Source: Algibacter sp. L1A34 (GTDB taxonomy: Bacteria; Bacteroidota; Bacteroidia; Flavobacteriales; Flavobacteriaceae). From it: a stretch of 64,000 nt of DNA. Of the stretch, positions 8,699 through 18,412 are shown piece by piece. Position 1 is the stretch's first letter; each line of letters opens with the position of its first letter. The notes below the pieces were generated by a model. The model saw only the letters and a list, made by a program, of their open reading frames with translations, was not told where the DNA came from and searched no databases. The stretch lies in assembly GCF_009796805.1 (NCBI RefSeq), contig NZ_CP047029.1, positions 4,106,001 to 4,170,000 of the forward strand, written 5' to 3'. Made by a program: the position numbers and the translations under genes.

Positions 8699-10993
8699 TT
8701 ATTTTTTATTTAAAAAGCCATCAAACGCATACGCTTTTCCTGCTTCTGTTTTAAATTCTATTTCTTTATCCTTATAAACCAATTTACAAGACTGTCCTTT
8801 TTTAGATAGAACACTTACCGTTTTTAATTCTGAATTTCCCCATTCAAACGACAACTCAAAACCACCTCTAGCAACAATACCTTTTACTTCTCCATCGGCT
8901 AAAGCATCTGGTAAAGCAGGTAATAATTCTATTTTGTCTAAATGACTTTGTAGTAACATTTCTAAGATACCCGAAGCGCCACCGAAGTTACCATCAATTT
9001 GGAATGGTGGATGCGCATCAAAAAGATTGGGATAAGACCCACCTCTTATTTTTCGTTCAGGAATTTCTGCTGGACTTAATAATACATTCAATAATTTATA
9101 AGCGCGGTTGCCATCTTTAAAACGAGACCAGAAATTAACTTTCCAAGCTAAACTCCAACCTGTTCCGTTATCTCCTCGAAATTCTAAAGATTGTTTTGCA
9201 GCCTTCATTAATTCTGGAGTCTCTTCATAATTTATTTCACTTCCTGGATATACTGCCCATAAATGCGATACATGTCTGTGATGACTTTCTGGGTTATCTT
9301 TATCTTCCAACCATTCTTGTAATTGCCCATATTTACCTATTTGGTTTGGCGCAATTTTAGGAATCATAGCTGTTAATTTTTCAGCGAAAGCTTCATCTGT
9401 TTTTAATATTGAAGACGCTTCAACTACACTTTTAAAAAGTGCTCTTATTATTTGATGATCCATAGTTGGCCCAGCCACTAGACCACCAATTTCTGGCGAT
9501 GTAGATGGTGTACTTATTAGGTAACCCGTTTTTGGATCTTCTACTAAAAAATCGGTATAAAATTGCGCCGATTCTTTCATTAAAGTATAGTTATTCTTTA
9601 AAAAAGTTTCATCTTTTGTAAATAAATAGTGTTCCCAAATATGAGAACAAAGCCAAGCACTACCAGATAACCAAAGTCCGTGATTAGAGTGGTTTACCGG
9701 TGCAGCACCTCTCCAAATATCAACGTTATGGTGTACATTCCAACCCTTAGCGCCATAATGTTCTTTAGCCACGTTTTTTCCGGTTTCAGAAACGTCTTTT
9801 ATAAAATCGAAAAGCGGTTCATGACATTCACTTAAGTTGGCAATTTCTACTGGCCAATAATTCATTTCTAAATTAATATTAGTGGTATAACTGCTAAACC
9901 ATGGTGGTGTTAATTTATCATTCCAAATACCTTGTAATGTTGGCGGTTTAGTTCCGGGACGACTACTGGCTATCATTAAATAACGAGCATATTGCACGTA
10001 AAGTGCAATTAATTCCGGATCGCTTGGGTTTTTCCAGAAGTCGAAAATACGTTTATCGGTGGTGTTTGCCGATTTTCCATTATCACCAAAATCAATATCA
10101 AAACGATTATACAGAGATTGATAATCTTTTAGATGTTTCTTTTTTACTTTTTTGTAATTTTCTGAAGCAACATCTGCTAAAGTTTTTTGAGTGATTTTTT
10201 CAGGATTTCCCGAAACATCATCATATTTAATATAGTTGGTTGCTGCTGTTAAATATATGGTTGCTTTTGATGCATTCGAAATTTGAAGTTTCCCGTTTAC
10301 AGTTTCAATAGTACCATTAGTTTTAATGTTTAAAGTAGCAACACCTCTTAGTGCTCCATCTTTAACTTGAACCTTTAAGGTTTGTGTATTTCCAAAGGTT
10401 TCTAACGTTTTATCTTCGTGAAGGGCATCTAACCATAAATCGAAATTAAGAGCTTTAGACTTACTCGAAGTTAGATTAATAGCAATAATTTGAGATGGGT
10501 AACTAGAGAAGACTTCTCTTTTAAAATCAACGCCATTTACAGAATAAGAAACTTTGCTAATAGCTTCTTCTATGTTTAGTTCCCGTGTGTAATTTTTATA
10601 GTTTTCATGACCTTTAAAAGCAATGTAAATATCACCAAAAGGTTGGTAAGGCTTTTGTTTTAAAGGCGTGCTCATAAACTCTTGCATCGCTAAGTTTTGA
10701 GCATCTACTTGTTTGCCATCTTTTAATAATTGGCGAATAGTATCTAAATATTTATAAGCCCCTTTATGTGCATAATCATGTGGTTTTCCTGCCCAAAGTG
10801 TTTCTTCGTTAAACTGAATATGTTCTTCGGAAACACCACCAAAAATCATAGCGCTAAGGCTACCATTTCCTATAGGTAAAGCTTCGGTCCATTTTTCAGC
10901 AGGAGACTCATAAGATAATTTATGAGCTCCTTGAGCTTGTCCGTGGTTCACGGACAAGCAAAAGCAACTTATTGCAACTACAAATTTTAACAT
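8699..10993 (-). CDS. GH95 alpha-L-fucosidase (or alpha-L-galactosidase)
   Basis: Inverting (alpha/alpha)6-barrel enzyme that typically removes alpha-1,2-linked L-fucose. I place the start at the ATG at 10993 (764 residues). The longer frame to 11035 would overlap the upstream sulfatase and puts 14 residues before a clean signal peptide (MLKFVVAISC..HGQAQ). Family marks are GNGSLSAMIFGG near the N-terminus, QGIWND, TNINLEMNYWP with its conserved Asn residues, PSTSPE (candidate general acid Glu) and NFGGASGILEMLLQSH. With this start the gap to the upstream sulfatase stop is 10 bp. Together with the two GH29 genes and FucP it strongly points to fucosylated substrate. GH95 also contains L-galactosidases, so fucose specificity is inferred from context. 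Confidence 0.93.
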   Translation of the reverse strand: MLKFVVAISCFCLSVNHGQAQGAHKLSYESPAEKWTEALPIGNGSLSAMIFGGVSEEHIQFNEETLWAGKPHDYAHKGAYKYLDTIRQLLKDGKQVDAQNLAMQEFMSTPLKQKPYQPFGDIYIAFKGHENYKNYTRELNIEEAISKVSYSVNGVDFKREVFSSYPSQIIAINLTSSKSKALNFDLWLDALHEDKTLETFGNTQTLKVQVKDGALRGVATLNIKTNGTIETVNGKLQISNASKATIYLTAATNYIKYDDVSGNPEKITQKTLADVASENYKKVKKKHLKDYQSLYNRFDIDFGDNGKSANTTDKRIFDFWKNPSDPELIALYVQYARYLMIASSRPGTKPPTLQGIWNDKLTPPWFSSYTTNINLEMNYWPVEIANLSECHEPLFDFIKDVSETGKNVAKEHYGAKGWNVHHNVDIWRGAAPVNHSNHGLWLSGSAWLCSHIWEHYLFTKDETFLKNNYTLMKESAQFYTDFLVEDPKTGYLISTPSTSPEIGGLVAGPTMDHQIIRALFKSVVEASSILKTDEAFAEKLTAMIPKIAPNQIGKYGQLQEWLEDKDNPESHHRHVSHLWAVYPGSEINYEETPELMKAAKQSLEFRGDNGTGWSLAWKVNFWSRFKDGNRAYKLLNVLLSPAEIPERKIRGGSYPNLFDAHPPFQIDGNFGGASGILEMLLQSHLDKIELLPALPDALADGEVKGIVARGGFELSFEWGNSELKTVSVLSKKGQSCKLVYKDKEIEFKTEAGKAYAFDGFLNKK

Positions 10994-11003
10994 GTTTTTA
11001 ATC

Positions 11004-12599
11004 TTAATCATTCCAATGTGCATCAATTGCTGCAAGAACTTCAGGGTGATCTGTATCTAAATCTCCTAAAGCAACTCTTTGATTTAAAATTTCATTCTTC
11101 AACTCTTTAATAATATCTTGATATTCTGGATCGTAATAACCATTATGAATTTGAAGAGGATCTTTCTCCAAATCAAAGAAATCCCAATACTTTTTTGGTG
11201 CATTTTCTTTGGTATAACCATTTACCTTGTATGCATGTCCATAAGAAAATGACAAAGTGTATTGTTTTCCTTTAATTCCAAAGTGACCTGGACGATCTTT
11301 GGTATGATCCCAATAACGATAGTATCCGTATTTACGCCAGTCTGAAGATGTGTTTCCTTTTAAATTTTCTCTAAAACTATGTCCTTGCATGTCTTTAGGA
11401 TATTCAAGACCTGCATAATCTGCAAATAAGGCAGAGAAATCTACATTTTCTATCAAATCAGAATTACGAGTTCCAGCTGGAATTTCTTTTGGGTAACGAA
11501 TAACAAAAGGCATATGGATAGACTCTTCATAAATTAAACGTTTATCAAAAAAACCATGTTCTCCCAAAAAATATCCTTGATCTGCAGTATAAATTACAAT
11601 CGTATTTTCTGCTAAGCCAGATTCTTCTAAATATTTTAATAATTTACCAATGTTATCATCAATAGCTGCTCCACAACGCATAAAATCTTTCACATATTTT
11701 TGGTATGTTTTATAACGCGACTCCATTCTATCTAAACCGTCTACATCAAAAGGTAATCCAGGGTATTGCATATATCCAGGCACATTATCAGGATCTTTTG
11801 AAGCTACCAAATATCTGGTCTTTAAACTATCAATAGATTGGCCATTAAAAGATCTTCCTGTTGTATCTGGTCCTTCGTCGTAAAATGTAGAAGGCACAGG
11901 GATATCAACATCTTTATATAAGTGACTAAAACGCTCAGGGTAATCAAAAGGTTCATGTGTTGCTTTAAAATTACACATAGCCATAAACGGCTTCGATTTA
12001 TCCCGATTTTCCATCCAGTCAATAGTCAAACCAGTAATAACATCGGTACTATATCCTTCGTATACTTTCCCACCTTCATCATAATCTTTCCAGTTCTCTT
12101 TTGTTTTCAAAATTGGGTCCCAATATCTACCTTGTCCTGGCAAAACGCAATAATAATCAAACTCATCTGTAGGCTCTTGCTTCATATGCCATTTACCTAA
12201 TATAGAAGTTTGATACCCGCCTCTTTGCAAAACACCAGCAATAGTTTTATGACCTGTTGGCAAACCTGCACCTAAAGTTGTTACACCATTTATATGGCTA
12301 TATTGCCCCGTAAGAACGGTAGCTCTACTTGGTGTACAAAGTGAATTAGACACCAAACAGTTATCTAATACCGCGCCTTCTGTAGCTAAACGTTGAATAT
12401 TTGGTGTATGTACATAATCTTTTAATATACCTCCATATATACCTAAGGCCTGCGATGTATTATCATCTGCCATAATATACAAGATATTGGGCCTTGTATC
12501 TTTTGCTTCTTTTTTAACCTCCGTTTTATTTTTACAACTCGTAAAAACAAAGAGGCATAGTGCAAAAATTCCTAAATAAAATGATCTACTTTTTTCCAT
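11004..12599 (-). CDS. S1-family sulfatase lipoprotein (CTPSR)
   Basis: Sulfatase of 531 residues with an SPII signal (VFTSC, Cys22), so membrane-anchored. The metal-site residues are in MADDNTSQ (43-50). The formylglycine motif CTPSR has Cys88 (SNSLCTPSRATVLTG). Further on are GKWHMK and YTADQGYFLGEHGFFDKR, and the C-terminal FFDLEKDPLQIHN motif is typical of the family. It is longer than the 456-residue sulfatase next to it and closest in layout to the one at 21836-23458 (both have DQG(Y/F)(F)LGEHG.FDKR), so the two are probably related paralogues with different targets. The gene lies 12 bp downstream of a GH3 gene and 10 bp upstream of the GH95 start. Confidence 0.93.
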   Translation of the reverse strand: MEKSRSFYLGIFALCLFVFTSCKNKTEVKKEAKDTRPNILYIMADDNTSQALGIYGGILKDYVHTPNIQRLATEGAVLDNCLVSNSLCTPSRATVLTGQYSHINGVTTLGAGLPTGHKTIAGVLQRGGYQTSILGKWHMKQEPTDEFDYYCVLPGQGRYWDPILKTKENWKDYDEGGKVYEGYSTDVITGLTIDWMENRDKSKPFMAMCNFKATHEPFDYPERFSHLYKDVDIPVPSTFYDEGPDTTGRSFNGQSIDSLKTRYLVASKDPDNVPGYMQYPGLPFDVDGLDRMESRYKTYQKYVKDFMRCGAAIDDNIGKLLKYLEESGLAENTIVIYTADQGYFLGEHGFFDKRLIYEESIHMPFVIRYPKEIPAGTRNSDLIENVDFSALFADYAGLEYPKDMQGHSFRENLKGNTSSDWRKYGYYRYWDHTKDRPGHFGIKGKQYTLSFSYGHAYKVNGYTKENAPKKYWDFFDLEKDPLQIHNGYYDPEYQDIIKELKNEILNQRVALGDLDTDHPEVLAAIDAHWND

Positions 12600-12611
12600 T
12601 TGGTTTTAATT

Positions 12612-15194
12612 TTAATTTATGACGTCTAAATTAATATTTATTAATTCATTAGAAGACTTTCCTATTCCTATTTTAAACAATCCTGGCTCTACAACCTGCT
12701 TATTTTCTTTAAAATTATAAAAGGCTAAATCTTCTGGTTTAATAGTGAATTTTACTCGAATTGTCTCATTTGGATTTAATGAAACACGTCTAATACCTCT
12801 TAGGCTTTTTAAAGGTCTTACTTCTTTACTTTCCAAATCTTTTATATAAAGTTGAACAACTTCTTCTCCCTTAATTTTTCCAACATTGGTAACATCTATA
12901 CTTACCGATGTTGACCCATTAGTCTTTATTTTTTTATTCTTTAATTTTATATTTTCATAATTAAACTGAGCGTAACTTAATCCAAAACCAAAAGGATATA
13001 ATGCTTCACCTTCAAAATATCTATACGTTCGGCCTTTCATACTATAATTTACGAAGGGAGACAACTCTTTTATTGATTTGTAAAATGTTATTGGTAATCT
13101 ACCAGACGGATTGTAATCTCCAAAAAGTACATCTGCAATCGCATTACCGCCAAGTTCTCCTGGATACCAAGCTTCTACAATAGCTGATAAATTATCATTC
13201 TCCCAGTTTACGGCTAAAGCACTACCGTTAAGCAATACTAAAACAACAGGTGTTCCTGTTTCGTGTAATGCTTTTAATAACTCCTTTTGTACTTCTGGTA
13301 ATTGAATATCCGTTTTATCACCACCTTTGAAACCTTTAGAATTTACTGGCATCTGCTCACCTTCTACGCCAGGGGAAATTCCTCCAACAAAAACAACAAC
13401 TTCAGATTTCTTAGCTAATTCAATAGCTTTTTCAAATGAAGTTTTTTCGGGCGTAGCCCACATTAATTTTAATTTTGCAGGATAGCCTTCATGTAAATAT
13501 TTAATTGAAACTTGATACGCCTTTCCTTTTTCTAAATACGTAGTTTCTTTTACAATTCGTTTTTTTAAATCTTTTGTATTATCAATTATTATTTTACTAT
13601 CGATAGCTAATGTAAAACCTTTATTACTTTGAAGTCCTAATTGATAATCTCCCGAAACATCTACTTTAATTGTTCCTGTATATTCGACCGCGAATTTTTC
13701 TTTATTCAATCCATTTATGGGATTAGAATTCCAGTTTGAGTTTATACCCTCTTCAATTCTTATAAGTAAAGGCGTTCCTAAAAAATCATGATTATTATAA
13801 TACTTAGCTTGAAGTCCGTTTTCAGTTTCGAAACTCAAAAACTCATTAGAAATTAAAGACATTGCCGGCTCTTTAGAAATTAATTCAGTGCCTGCTTCAT
13901 AATAAATTTCTGTATCTTTAGATACTTTATTTTTCACCCCTTCTAAAGGTGTGAAGTATTGAGACGGAAACCCATTATAGTTTCCTAAAAGCACTTCTAA
14001 ATTATTTGCATTAGGACCAATAACAGCAATAGATTTTACATCTTTCTTTAATGGTAAAGTATTATTCTTGTTCTTTAATAAAACAATAGATTTCTGAGCT
14101 GTTTCTAAAGCTAAAGCTCTGTGTTTTTCAGAACTTACTACACTCATAGGAATACTTGCGTACGGTACCATCTCTTCAGGGTCGAACATTCCTAATTTAA
14201 AACGGGCTTTTAGTACTCTTTTTAAAGAGACGTCTATTTCGTCTTCGGTTATATCTTTTTTAGCTACAGCACTTATTAAATATTCGTAACGCGAACCACA
14301 GTTTAAATCTGTTCCGGCTAAAACTGCCACTGCTGCAGCGGCTTCTTTAGAATCTACGTAGTTATGATAATCGTGTATATCTCTTATGGCATTACAATCT
14401 GAAACAACGTAACCTTTAAAACCCCAATCTTTTCTTAAAATGTCATCTAATAATTGATGACTTGCACAACATGGTTTACCCATATATCTGTTATAAGCAG
14501 CCATGATAGAATAAGCTTTCCCTTCTACAATAGTCGCTTCAAACGCCGGTAAATAAGTATCATATAAATCACGTTCTGTAGTTGTGGCATCAAAAAAATG
14601 TCTTTCAGGTTCAGGACCGCTATGTACTGCAAAATGCTTTGGAGTTGCAACTAGTTTCAAATATTTTGGATCATTACCTTGCATACCTTTTACAAAATTA
14701 ACACCCATACGAGAGGTTAAATAAGGATCTTCACCATAAGTTTCTTGTCCGCGTCCCCAACGTGGATCACGAAAAATATTTACGTTTGGTGTCCAGTAAG
14801 TTAACCCTTCATACCTTTTAAATGAGTTATTTCTTAAAGCCTCATGGTGTTTAGCACGCGCTTCATCTGAAATTACTACGGCATCATTGTAAATTAAATC
14901 GGTATCAAAAGTTGCGGCTAAACCAATAGCCTGAGGGAAAACCGTGGCTTTACCAGCACGTGCTACACCGTGTAAACACTCATTCCAATATTCATGTGCT
15001 GGTACTTTTAATCTTGGAATAGCAGGAGCATCATTCATCATTTGTGCTACTTTCTCCTCTAAAGTCATTCTAGAAACTAAGTCGTCTACACGCTCATCAA
15101 AAGATAATGATGTCTCTAAATATGGCATGCTTTCTTGAGCTATACCAAAACAGCAATGAAATATCAATATCCAAAACAGATAGATTTTGCACAT
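12612..15194 (-). CDS. GH3 beta-glycosidase with PA14 insert, xylosidase-like
   Basis: Protein of 860 residues with a Sec signal peptide (MCKIYLF..CCFGIAQ, about 1-20). The first domain has NVNIFRDPRWGRGQETYGED, then KHFAVHSGPEPERHFFDA (from 186) and the nucleophile Asp266 in GYVVSDCNAIRDI. The HSGPE.ERH..DA and VVSDC signatures are those of the beta-xylosidase/beta-glucosidase branch of GH3. A PA14 domain interrupts the second domain (about 455-600), GLSPGVEGE-type residues follow in FVGGISPGVEGEQM, and the protein ends with a FnIII-like domain. It differs clearly from the GH3 at 4609-7299, so the two are not recent duplicates. Beta-1,2-xylose on N-glycan cores is one attractive target in this locus, but that is inference. 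Confidence 0.92.
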   Translation of the reverse strand: MCKIYLFWILIFHCCFGIAQESMPYLETSLSFDERVDDLVSRMTLEEKVAQMMNDAPAIPRLKVPAHEYWNECLHGVARAGKATVFPQAIGLAATFDTDLIYNDAVVISDEARAKHHEALRNNSFKRYEGLTYWTPNVNIFRDPRWGRGQETYGEDPYLTSRMGVNFVKGMQGNDPKYLKLVATPKHFAVHSGPEPERHFFDATTTERDLYDTYLPAFEATIVEGKAYSIMAAYNRYMGKPCCASHQLLDDILRKDWGFKGYVVSDCNAIRDIHDYHNYVDSKEAAAAVAVLAGTDLNCGSRYEYLISAVAKKDITEDEIDVSLKRVLKARFKLGMFDPEEMVPYASIPMSVVSSEKHRALALETAQKSIVLLKNKNNTLPLKKDVKSIAVIGPNANNLEVLLGNYNGFPSQYFTPLEGVKNKVSKDTEIYYEAGTELISKEPAMSLISNEFLSFETENGLQAKYYNNHDFLGTPLLIRIEEGINSNWNSNPINGLNKEKFAVEYTGTIKVDVSGDYQLGLQSNKGFTLAIDSKIIIDNTKDLKKRIVKETTYLEKGKAYQVSIKYLHEGYPAKLKLMWATPEKTSFEKAIELAKKSEVVVFVGGISPGVEGEQMPVNSKGFKGGDKTDIQLPEVQKELLKALHETGTPVVLVLLNGSALAVNWENDNLSAIVEAWYPGELGGNAIADVLFGDYNPSGRLPITFYKSIKELSPFVNYSMKGRTYRYFEGEALYPFGFGLSYAQFNYENIKLKNKKIKTNGSTSVSIDVTNVGKIKGEEVVQLYIKDLESKEVRPLKSLRGIRRVSLNPNETIRVKFTIKPEDLAFYNFKENKQVVEPGLFKIGIGKSSNELININLDVIN

Positions 15195-15199
15195 AATTT

Positions 15200-16831
15200 T
15201 TATTTAAATTTTGCCTTTAAAACTACTGGATAACTATCGCCATTAACCGCAGGCATATTAATAGCTAAACCATTATTGGTTTGCTTAAAAGTTACTTTTC
15301 TACCGTCGTATAGTTGCGTTAAACTTTTTAATCTTCCTGGACTAAATTCACTAGATTTTCCAAATGAAGGAATTAAGAATTCACCGCCTTTTGGATTCAT
15401 TACTATAATATAGAAATCGTCTCCTTTGGTTGTGTAACGCACTTCGTCGTGAGCAAAAGCAGGTGTTGCTGTTGTACGTTGGTTAAAATGCTCGCCGTGT
15501 TTTTGAGATTCTGTAGCATTACGTAATTCTCCTTCAACAGTTTCAACATCTTCACCTCGAACACTTTTACCATCACCATAAACAGTCCATGGTCTAGTAC
15601 CATAAATAGCTTCGCCATTAATTTTAAGCCAATCGCCAACAATTTTTACACTCTTTTTAATTTCATGCGGAATGGTACCATCAGGATTTAGTTCCATACT
15701 TAAAAGCAAATTTCCGTTTTTACTAACGGCTTCAATTAGCATTTCTAAAATTGTACGGGCATTATGAGTTAGGTGACGATCTTTTTTATAAAACCAATCG
15801 GTAAACGTAATTTCCGATTGCCAAGGATATGCTCTTAAGGTATTACTACCGCCAGATTCTACTTCATTAACGGTTCCTTTTGCTTGTCTTTTTAAAAGCA
15901 TTACAGCATCTATTTTGCCATTTTCTTTTAAGCTATTATTATAAAGTTTACGAGTAACTTCTTTACCGTAATCACCATACGTAAAGTTAAAGCCATCATT
16001 ATATAATAGATCTGGTTTGTAATTTGCTACCAGTTCAATATGGCGTTTTAACCAGTTCTTCTTAATATCTTCAATAATTTCTGGTGTACGATCTTCTGGT
16101 ACTGGACCATATAAATTTTTAGGATCTAAACCTTCCCACCAAAGTCCTTTACCATCTGCTTTAGTTAAACGAGCATCATAAGGCACACCTGCATATTTAC
16201 CTTCTTTATCTGCTCCAAAAGCCGGTTTCCACCAGTTAAGAAAACGGTCGTCATGGCTAGTAACGCCGAACTTTAAACCTGCGTTACGTGTAGCCTTTTC
16301 AAACTCGCCAATAACATCTTTTTTAGGACCTACATTTACAGAGTTCCATTCGTGATATGTAGAATTAAACAAATCGAAATGGTCATGATGGTTTGCTAAA
16401 GCAACAATATATTTAGCGCCATTTTCTTTTGAAAAATCAATTAGCTCTTGTGCATCAAAATTTTCGGCTTTCCATTCGTTAATAACATCTTTAAACCCGA
16501 ATTCTGAAGGATGCCCGTAGGTTTGTAAATGATAAGAATTGGCCATTTTACCAAACTTCTGCTTACCAACATCTTTCATATACATATGGCGTGCATACCA
16601 GCCACCACCTTGCTCAGGCACACTTTGTGGACCCCAATGAAACCAAATACCAAACTTAGCATCTCTAAACCACTCTGGACATTCGTATTGGTTGGCTAGC
16701 TCATCCCAAGACAATTCTTTTTCTTGAGCGTTAGCCTTTTTAATATTAGAAAAAACTAATAAACCCACAAAAAACAAGTTGAATACAACTGTTTTTTGAA
16801 GCTTATTTTTAAATAAATAACTTAAATTCAT
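15200..16831 (-). CDS. GH29 alpha-L-fucosidase, long form
   Basis: Retaining alpha-L-fucosidase of 543 residues with a signal peptide ending at about residue 36 (KKANAQ). Family marks are AKFGIWFHWGPQSVPE (58-73), the His-rich LANHHDHFDLFNS (145-157), and LLYNDGF with candidate nucleophile Asp279. GNLLLSMELNPDGTIP comes near the end of the catalytic domain, and a C-terminal beta-sandwich runs from about 440 to 543. The start codon overlaps the stop of the upstream sulfatase by one base (TAATG), which suggests translational coupling of the two. The nucleophile context YNDG differs from the WFD of the shorter GH29 at 20757-21818, so the two probably act on different linkages. Confidence 0.92.
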   Translation of the reverse strand: MNLSYLFKNKLQKTVVFNLFFVGLLVFSNIKKANAQEKELSWDELANQYECPEWFRDAKFGIWFHWGPQSVPEQGGGWYARHMYMKDVGKQKFGKMANSYHLQTYGHPSEFGFKDVINEWKAENFDAQELIDFSKENGAKYIVALANHHDHFDLFNSTYHEWNSVNVGPKKDVIGEFEKATRNAGLKFGVTSHDDRFLNWWKPAFGADKEGKYAGVPYDARLTKADGKGLWWEGLDPKNLYGPVPEDRTPEIIEDIKKNWLKRHIELVANYKPDLLYNDGFNFTYGDYGKEVTRKLYNNSLKENGKIDAVMLLKRQAKGTVNEVESGGSNTLRAYPWQSEITFTDWFYKKDRHLTHNARTILEMLIEAVSKNGNLLLSMELNPDGTIPHEIKKSVKIVGDWLKINGEAIYGTRPWTVYGDGKSVRGEDVETVEGELRNATESQKHGEHFNQRTTATPAFAHDEVRYTTKGDDFYIIVMNPKGGEFLIPSFGKSSEFSPGRLKSLTQLYDGRKVTFKQTNNGLAINMPAVNGDSYPVVLKAKFK

Positions 16832-18360
16832 TATTTTTTAAAATTATAATCTTCTGGATGATCAAAAAGTCCAAATTCTTTTTTAGTTAAATCAGCAAGA
16901 TCACCTGTTTCTTTTATTAATTTTTCTAACTCTAATATTAAATCTTCTTTTACATTATTATAGTTTTCATCTTCAATTAGATTAATTAATTCCCAAGGGT
17001 CATTTTTAATATTAAATAATTGATAAGTGTAGTTGTCATTTTTTGAACTTACTATTAATTTAAATTCCCCTTTACGGACCGCTCTGTGCCCACCATGATT
17101 ATTTATATTTGGTTTAAAAGCTTCACCTGGCCAAGAGTTATAAGCATAAAGCATACTCGTTCTAACTTCTTTAGCATCACCTTCTATAACAGGCGTTAAA
17201 TCTTCTGTTTGCACAGATTCAGGAATTTCTAAACCTGTTAAACCACATAATGTTGGAAAAACATCATGTAAGTAAGCCAATGCAGCTGTTTTTTTGTTTT
17301 TAGGAATATTTGGCCCAACAAATACTAATGGTACACTAACACTATGCTCATATACATTTTGCTTTCCTAATAAACCATGTTGCCCTAAAGCAAGCCCATT
17401 GTCTCCAGCCAATACAATGATTGTATTATCTGCTTTACCTGAGTCTTTTAAAGCTTTTAAAACACGTCCAATTTGAGCATCGGTAGCCGTTATCATTCCA
17501 TAATAATCTGAAATTTCTTTTTGAATGGCTTCGGGAGTTCTTGGAAAAGGCAATAACACTTCATCTCTAATTTTTTCATCAGCAATTTCAAAAGGATGTT
17601 GAGACATAAAGTTTTCTGGCAACGCCATGTCTTCATTTGGATACATATCCTTAAATTCTTGTGGCGGTGTACGTGGATCATGGGGTGCTGTAAAAGCAAC
17701 ATACATTAAAAATGGATCTTCTTTTTTATAATCATTTAAAAAACCTACGGCAGCATCACCAAAAACTTCACTACTAAATTTTTCTGTGTCTTTATAAGGA
17801 GTAGACCATCCTGTTTCTGGAGTATAATCTTTCACTTTAGTTCCGTAATGTGTTGTCATTCCTCCTAAAAAGGCGGACTTTACATAGTCGAATCCGCGTT
17901 CTACCCAAGGCTCACCATTATGCTGTTTTCCTGTTGCAAACGTTTTATATCCATTGGCTTTAAAATATTCTGGAAAAGTTAGTTTATCGCTTTGTCCTTT
18001 TTCTTCCTTCGGAAAAGCAAATTGTGCATAAACATTGGGTTCAATATTAAAATAATGACGACCTGTCATTAACATAGCTCTACTTGGAGAACAAACAGCA
18101 GCAGTTGTTGCTCCTAAAATGTATGAATTTGTAAATGATGTTCCATTATCAACCAATTGATCCATATTAGGTGTTTGAACATTGTACTTATCCATTGCAC
18201 CTATTGTACCTCCTCTTTGATCATCTGTAAATAAGAAAAGTATGTTTGGCTTTTTAGTCTCTTCTTTAACAACTTCTTTTTTTTCATTCTCTTTACAAGA
18301 TGAAAGACTTACTAAAAGTAGTAAAGCAAATATTTTTATTAGGTTTTTTCTATTACTCAT
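16831..18360 (-). CDS. S1-family sulfatase lipoprotein (CSPSR)
   Basis: Sulfatase of 509 residues with an SPII signal (LSSC, Cys22). Metal-site Asp residues are in FTDDQRGGTIG (from 44). The formylglycine motif CSPSR has Cys90 (AAVCSPSRAMLMTGRH). GKQHNG replaces the usual GKWH.G, and LAGDNGLALGQHGLLGKQN holds the second metal-site Asp-Asn. The protein ends with LFNIKNDPWELINL. The DDQRGGTIGA and GQHGLLGKQ features mark a different S1 subgroup from the other four sulfatases here. Its stop overlaps the GH29 start (TAATG). The pair may be co-translated and could act in sequence: desulfation, then fucose removal. That order is inference from adjacency. Confidence 0.92.
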   Translation of the reverse strand: MSNRKNLIKIFALLLLVSLSSCKENEKKEVVKEETKKPNILFLFTDDQRGGTIGAMDKYNVQTPNMDQLVDNGTSFTNSYILGATTAAVCSPSRAMLMTGRHYFNIEPNVYAQFAFPKEEKGQSDKLTFPEYFKANGYKTFATGKQHNGEPWVERGFDYVKSAFLGGMTTHYGTKVKDYTPETGWSTPYKDTEKFSSEVFGDAAVGFLNDYKKEDPFLMYVAFTAPHDPRTPPQEFKDMYPNEDMALPENFMSQHPFEIADEKIRDEVLLPFPRTPEAIQKEISDYYGMITATDAQIGRVLKALKDSGKADNTIIVLAGDNGLALGQHGLLGKQNVYEHSVSVPLVFVGPNIPKNKKTAALAYLHDVFPTLCGLTGLEIPESVQTEDLTPVIEGDAKEVRTSMLYAYNSWPGEAFKPNINNHGGHRAVRKGEFKLIVSSKNDNYTYQLFNIKNDPWELINLIEDENYNNVKEDLILELEKLIKETGDLADLTKKEFGLFDHPEDYNFKK

Positions 18361-18412
18361 TTTCTTGTTTTTAAACCTTTATTAATAAGATGATTTTTGT
18401 GTTCTCTTACTA

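Noticed and set aside
10994-11035. N-terminal extension of the GH95 frame to 11035
   Set aside because: It overlaps the upstream sulfatase gene and puts residues before a normal signal peptide; the ATG at 10993 is preferred.
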